64,000 nt of DNA from Sipunculus nudus (Eukaryota > Annelida > Sipuncula > Golfingiida > Sipunculidae), in NCBI GenBank assembly GCA_026874595.1, contig CM049318.1, positions 45,114,456 through 45,178,455 of the forward strand. The letters run 5' to 3'. The notes under the pieces are model-generated. The model ran no database searches. It was not told the DNA's origin and was given only the letters and a program-made list of their open reading frames with translations. Of the stretch, positions 58,584 to 64,000 are shown piece by piece (position 1 is the stretch's first letter; every line of letters begins with the position of its first letter). The position numbers and the translations under genes were made by a program.

Positions 58584-58639
58584 ATTTAGACCCTGTTACA
58601 AACGTCGTTTTCGCCGAAATCAGCTCGGTTTTCGCGTAA

Positions 58640-59413
58640 TACAAGATCGTGTTTTGTGCAAAAATGGCCGATTTAAATTGCGAAATAAGCGTTTTAGAAG
58701 CTTCATCAGGCCATTTAGACCCTGTTACAAACGTCGTTTTCGCCGAAATCAACTCGGTTTTCGCGTAATACAAGATCGTGTTTTGTGCAAAAATGGCCGA
58801 TTTAAATTGCGAAAGAAGCGTTTTAGAAGCTTCATTAGGCCATTTAGACCCTGTTACAAACGTCGTTTTCGCCGAAATCAGCTCTGTTTTCGCGTAATAC
58901 AAGATCGTGTTTTGTGCAAAAATGGCCGATTTAAATTGCGAAAGAAGCGTTTTAGAAGCTTCATTAGGCCATTTAGACCCTGTTACAAACGTCGTTTTCG
59001 CCGAAATCAGCTCGGTTTTCGCGTAATACAAGATCGTGTTTTGTGCAAAAATGGCCGATTTAAATTGCGAAATAAGCGTTTTAGAAGCTTCATTAGGCCA
59101 TTTAGACCCTGTTACAAACGTCGTTTTCGCCGAAATCAACTCGGTTTTCGCGTAATACAAGATCGTGTTTTGTGCAAAAATGGCCGATTTAAATTGCGAA
59201 AGAAGCGTTTTAGAAGCTTCATTAGGCCATTTAGACCCTGTTACAAACGTCGTTTTCGCCGAAATCAGCTCGGTTTTCGCGTAATACAAGATCGTGTTTT
59301 CTGCAAAAATGGCCGATTTAAATTGCGAAAGAAGCGTTTTAGAAGCTTCATTAGGCCATTAAGACCCTGTTACAAACGTCGTTTTCGCCGAAATCAGCTC
59401 GGTTTTCGCGTAA
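58640..59413 (+). repeat. Three-monomer (387-bp) local higher-order repeat
   Basis: The paired marks gcgaaataagcg and caactcgg occur at 58,681-58,755 and again 387 bp later (59,068-59,142), separated by ordinary monomers. This is a trimer unit present about twice. Confidence 0.7.
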
Positions 59414-59827
59414 TACAAGATCGTGTTTTGTGCAAAAATGGCCGATTTAAATTGCGAAAGAAGCGTTTTAGAAGCTTCATTAGGCCATTTAGACCCTGTT
59501 ACAAACGTCGTTTTCGCCGAAATCAGCTCGGTTTTCGCGTAATACAAGATCGTGTTTTGTGCAAAAATGGCCGATTTAAATTGCGAAAGAAGCGTTTTAG
59601 AAGCTTCATTAGGCCATTTAGACCCTGTTACAAACGTCGTTTTCGCCGAAATCAGCTCGGTTTTCGCGTAATACAAGATCGTGTTTTGTGCAAAAATGGC
59701 CGATTTAAATTGCGAAAGAAGCGTTTTAGAAGCTTCATTAGGCCATTTAGACCCTGTTACAAACGTCGTTTTCGCCGAAATTAGCTCGGTTTTCGCGTAA
59801 CACAAGATCGTGTTTTGTGCAAAAATG

Positions 59828-60327
59828 NNNNNNNNNNNNNNNNNNNNNNNNNNNNNNNNNNNNNNNNNNNNNNNNNNNNNNNNNNNNNNNNNNNNNNNNN
59901 NNNNNNNNNNNNNNNNNNNNNNNNNNNNNNNNNNNNNNNNNNNNNNNNNNNNNNNNNNNNNNNNNNNNNNNNNNNNNNNNNNNNNNNNNNNNNNNNNNNN
60001 NNNNNNNNNNNNNNNNNNNNNNNNNNNNNNNNNNNNNNNNNNNNNNNNNNNNNNNNNNNNNNNNNNNNNNNNNNNNNNNNNNNNNNNNNNNNNNNNNNNN
60101 NNNNNNNNNNNNNNNNNNNNNNNNNNNNNNNNNNNNNNNNNNNNNNNNNNNNNNNNNNNNNNNNNNNNNNNNNNNNNNNNNNNNNNNNNNNNNNNNNNNN
60201 NNNNNNNNNNNNNNNNNNNNNNNNNNNNNNNNNNNNNNNNNNNNNNNNNNNNNNNNNNNNNNNNNNNNNNNNNNNNNNNNNNNNNNNNNNNNNNNNNNNN
60301 NNNNNNNNNNNNNNNNNNNNNNNNNNN
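59828..60327. other. Assembly gap, exactly 500 N
   Basis: A second placeholder gap of 500 N. Left of it the sequence is the start of a taacacaag-type monomer cut at aaaaatg. Right of it the array resumes at acaagatcg. Both sides share only ttttgtgc-type monomers and occasional ccattaagaccc copies, so the join is plausible although the missing length is unknown. Confidence 0.99.
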
Positions 60328-63300
60328 ACAAGATCGTGTTTTGTGCAAAAATGGCCGATTTAAATTGCGAAAGAAGCGTTTTAGAAGCTTCATTAGGCCA
60401 TTTAGACCCTGTTACAAACGTCGTTTTCGCCGAAATCAGCTCGGTTTTCGCGTAATACAAGATCGTGTTTTGTGCAAAAATGGCCGATTTAAATTGCGAA
60501 AGAAGCGTTTTAGAAGCTTCATTAGGCCATTTAGACCCTGTTACAAACGTCGTTTTCGCCGAAATCAGCTCGGTTTTCGCGTAATACAAGATCGTGTTTT
60601 GTGCAAAAATGGCCGATTTAAATTGCGAAAGAAGCGTTTTAGAAGCTTCATTAGGCCATTTAGACCCTGTTACAAACGTCGTTTTCGCCGAAATCAGCTC
60701 GGTTTTCGCGTAATACAAGATCGTGTTTTGTGCAAAAATGGCCGATTTAAATTGCGAAAGAAGCGTTTTAGAAGCTTCATTAGGCCATTTAGACCCTGTT
60801 ACAAACGTCGTTTTCGCCGAAATCAGCTCGGTTTTCGCGTAATACAAGATCGTGTTTTGTGCAAAAATGGCCGATTTAAATTGCGAAAGAAGCGTTTTAG
60901 AAGCTTCATTAGGCCATTAAGACCCTGTTACAAACGTCGTTTTCGCCGAAATCAGCTCGGTTTTCGCGTAATACAAGATCGTGTTTTGTGCAAAAATGGC
61001 CGATTTAAATTGCGAAAGAAGCGTTTTAGAAGCTTCATTAGGCCATTTAGACCCTGTTACAAACGTCGTTTTCGCCGAAATCAGCTCGGTTTTCGCGTAA
61101 TACAAGATCGTGTTTTGTGCAAAAATGGCCGATTTAAATTGCGAAAGAAGCGTTTTAGAAGCTTCATTAGGCCATTTAGACCCTGTTACAAACGTCGTTT
61201 TCGCCGAAATCAGCTCGGTTTTCGCGTAATACAAGATCGTGTTTTGTGCAAAAATGGCCGATTTAAATTGCGAAAGAAGCGTTTTAGAAGCTTCATTAGG
61301 CCATTTAGACCCTGTTACAAACGTCGTTTTCGCCGAAATCAGCTCGGTTTTCGCGTAATACAAGATCGTGTTTTGTGCAAAAATGGCCGATTTAAATTGC
61401 GAAAGAAGCGTTTTAGAAGCTTCATTAGGCCATTTAGACCCTGTTACAAACGTCGTTTTCGCCGAAATCAGCTCGGTTTTCGCGTAATACAAGATCGTGT
61501 TTTGTGCAAAAATGGCCGATTTAAATTGCGAAAGAAGCGTTTTAGAAGCTTCATTAGGCCATTTAGACCCTGTTACAAACGTCGTTTTCGCCGAAATCAG
61601 CTCGGTTTTCGCGTAATACAAGATCGTGTTTTGTGCAAAAATGGCCGATTTAAATTGCGAAAGAAGCGTTTTAGAAGCTTCATTAGGCCATTTAGACCCT
61701 GTTACAAACGTCGTTTTCGCCGAAATCAGCTCGGTTTTCGCGTAATACAAGATCGTGTTTTGTGCAAAAATGGCCGATTTAAATTGCGAAAGAAGCGTTT
61801 TAGAAGCTTCATTAGGCCATTAAGACCCTGTTACAAACGTCGTTTTCGCCGAAATCAGCTCGGTTTTCGCGTAATACAAGATCGTGTTTTGTGCAAAAAT
61901 GGCCGATTTAAATTGCGAAAGAAGCGTTTTAGAAGCTTCATTAGGCCATTTAGACCCTGTTACAAACGTCGTTTTCGCCGAAATCAGCTCGGTTTTCGCG
62001 TAATACAAGATCGTGTTTTGTGCAAAAATGGCCGATTTAAATTGCGAAAGAAGCGTTTTAGAAGCTTCATTAGGCCATTTAGACCCTGTTACAAACGTCG
62101 TTTTCGCCGAAATCAGCTCGGTTTTCGCGTAATACAAGATCGTGTTTTGTGCAAAAATGGCCGATTTAAATTGCGAAAGAAGCGTTTTAGAAGCTTCATT
62201 AGGCCATTTAGACCCTGTTACAAACGTCGTTTTCGCCGAAATCAGCTCGGTTTTCGCGTAATACAAGATCGTGTTTTGTGCAAAAATGACCGATTTAAAT
62301 TGCGAAAGAAGCGTTTTAGAAGCTTCATTAGGCCATTTAGACCCTGTTACAAACGTCGTTTTCGCCGAAATCAGCTCGGTTTTCGCGTAATACAAGATCG
62401 TGTTTTGTGCAAAAATGACCGATTTAAATTGCGAAAGAAGCGTTTTAGAAGCTTCATTAGGCCATTTAGACCCTGTTACAAACGTCGTTTTCGCCGAAAT
62501 CAGCTCGGTTTTCGCGTAATACAAGATCGTGTTTTGTGCAAAAATGGCCGATTTAAATTGCGAAAGAAGCGTTTTAGAAGCTTCATTAGGCCATTTAGAC
62601 CCTGTTACAAACGTCGTTTTCGCCGAAATCAGCTCGGTTTTCGCGTAATACAAGATCGTGTTTTGTGAAAAAATGGCCGATTTAAATTGCGAAAGAAGCG
62701 TTTTAGAAGCTTTATTAGGCCATTTAGACCCTGTTACAAACGTCGTTTTCGCCGAAATCAGCTCGGTTTTCGCGTAATACAAGATCGTGTTTTGTGCAAA
62801 AATGGCCGATTTAAATTGCGAAAGAAGCGTTTAAAAGCTTCATAAGGCCATTTAGACCCTGTTACAATCGTCGTTTTCGCCGAAATCAGCTCGGTTTTCG
62901 CGTAATACAAGATCGTGTTTTGTGCAAAAATGGCCGATTTAAATTGCGAAAGAAGCGTTTTAGAAGCTTCATTAGGCCATTTAGACCCTGTTACAAACGT
63001 CGTTTTCGCCGAAATCAGCTCGGTTTTCGCGTAATACAAGATCGTGTTTTGTGCAAAAAAGGCCGATTTAAATTGCGAAAGAAGCGTTTTAGAAGCTTCA
63101 TTAGGCCATTAAGACCCTGTTACAAACGTCGTTTTCGCCGAAATCAGCTCGGTTTTCGCGTAATACAAGATCGTGTTTTGTGCAAAAATGGCCGATTTAA
63201 ATTGCGAAAGAAGCGTTTTAGAAGCTTCATTAGGCCATTTAGACCCTGTTACAAACGTCGTTTTCGCCGAAATCAGCTCGGTTTTCGCGTAATACAAGAT

Positions 63301-64000
63301 CGTGTTTTGTGCAAAAATGGCCGATTTAAATTGCGAAAGAAGCGTTTTAGAAGCTTCATTAGGCCATTTAGACCCTGTTACAAACGTCGTTTTCGCCGAA
63401 ATCAGCTCGGTTTTCGCGTAATACAAGATCGTGTTTTGTGCAAAAATGGCCGATTTAAATTGCGAAAGAAGCGTTTTAGAAGCTTCATTAGGCCATTAAG
63501 ACCCTGTTACAAACGTCGTTTTCGCCGAAATCAGCTCGGTTTTCGCGTAATACAAGATCGTGTTTTGTGCAAAAATGGCCGATTTAAATTGCGAAAGAAG
63601 CGTTTTAGAAGCTTCATTAGGCCATTTAGACCCTGTTACAAACGTCGTTTTCGCCGAAATCAGCTCGGTTTTCGCGTAATACAAGATCGTGTTTTGTGCA
63701 AAAATGGCCGATTTAAATTGCGAAAGAAGCGTTTTAGAAGCTTCATTAGGCCATTTAGACCCTGTTACAAACGTCGTTTTCGCCGAAATCAGCTCGGTTT
63801 TCGCGTAATACAAGATCGTGTTTTGTGCAAAAATGGCCGATTTAAATTGCGAAAGAAGCGTTTTAGAAGCTTCATTAGGCCATTTAGACCCTGTTACAAA
63901 CGTCGTTTTCGCCGAAATCAGCTCGGTTTTCGCGTAATACAAGATCGTGTTTTGTGCAAAAATGACCGATTTAAATTGCGAAAGAAGCGTTTTAGAAGCT
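60328..64000 (+). repeat. 129-bp satellite array, block 4 (most homogeneous)
   Basis: About 28 copies, all of the ttttgtgc and cagctcgg type. The main marks are ccattaagaccc (60,917, 61,820, 63,109 and 63,496; spacing 7, 10 and 3 monomers) and aaaaatgaccg (62,286, 62,414 and 63,963). One aberrant region, 62,665-62,870, has ttgtgaaaaaatgg, gctttattagg, gcgtttaaaagcttcataagg and acaatcgtcg. The array continues beyond the window end. Confidence 0.97.

Larger units (their letters stand above)
42751..59827 (+). repeat. 129-bp satellite array, block 3c (homogeneous, nested duplications)
   Basis: About 132 copies in constant orientation and almost constant length. Marker monomers recur in linked sets. 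gaagctttttag followed about 208 bp later by taataaaagatc appears at 43,339/43,546, 48,241/48,448 and 53,399/53,607. cgattttaattg plus ggccgtttagaccctttt appears at about 44,869 and 55,446 (and 32,059). gcgaaataagcg plus caactcgg appears at about 45,655, 58,685 and 59,072. These show repeated segmental duplication inside the array. Small indels occur at 55,871 (agggcc), 56,683 (aaacagctc) and 56,738 (cgattttaaattg). The block ends at aaaaatg against the second gap. Confidence 0.97.

Noticed and set aside
1-64000. CRISPR array
   Set aside because: Repeat units are contiguous 129-bp monomers with no unique spacers, and the context is eukaryotic satellite.

Overview
The window is almost entirely one satellite DNA. 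A 129-bp monomer (about 41% G+C, one HindIII-type aagctt site per copy) is repeated head to tail in a single orientation from base 1 to base 64,000. By length there are roughly 465 copies. The array is interrupted only by a 2.7-kb AT-rich insertion (27,474-30,165) and two runs of exactly 500 N (19,580-20,079 and 59,828-60,327). Satellite arrays of this size, higher-order repeat structure, a long (AT)n microsatellite and fixed-size scaffold gaps point to a nuclear chromosome of a eukaryote, probably an animal, in a scaffolded long-read assembly. I cannot name the species or the satellite family. No gene is well supported.

Layout. Block 1 (1-12,110) is a clean, length-stable array with many point variants. 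It has alternating monomer types, a divergent variant monomer 'B', and local higher-order repeats such as a 1,029-bp unit present twice. The next stretch (12,111-19,579) is the same kind of array full of single-base homopolymer insertions. From about 14,088 it replays the rare variants of block 1 in the same order but lacks about 7 kb, so it looks like an unpolished, partly duplicated contig end. After the first gap the array changes character. From 20,080 on, monomers are far more uniform, the block-1 variant B is replaced by a related variant B', and the main variation is a G/C switch in the context ttttgtgc or ttttctgc. After the second gap (60,328-64,000) the array is the most homogeneous, with only the G type.

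The insertion at 27,474-30,165 is the most informative non-satellite feature. It is flanked by a 9-bp direct repeat (atttagacc), and removing the insert plus one copy of the repeat restores a perfect monomer. This is the signature of a transposable-element insertion into the array. Its two end regions carry related gtaaaactcggaag-like motifs in opposite orientation and a hairpin close to each terminus. No transposase is visible, so it is best viewed as an unclassified non-autonomous element.

The very long open frames on both strands are a by-product of the repeat length (129 = 43 codons) with no stop in two frames. They have no ATG starts, and stop-containing variants have been amplified along with the rest, so I do not annotate them as genes. 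The interest of the window lies in array evolution (nested higher-order repeats, conversion-like patches, chimeric junctions), in possible centromeric or heterochromatic function, and in assembly artefacts that would mislead automated annotation.
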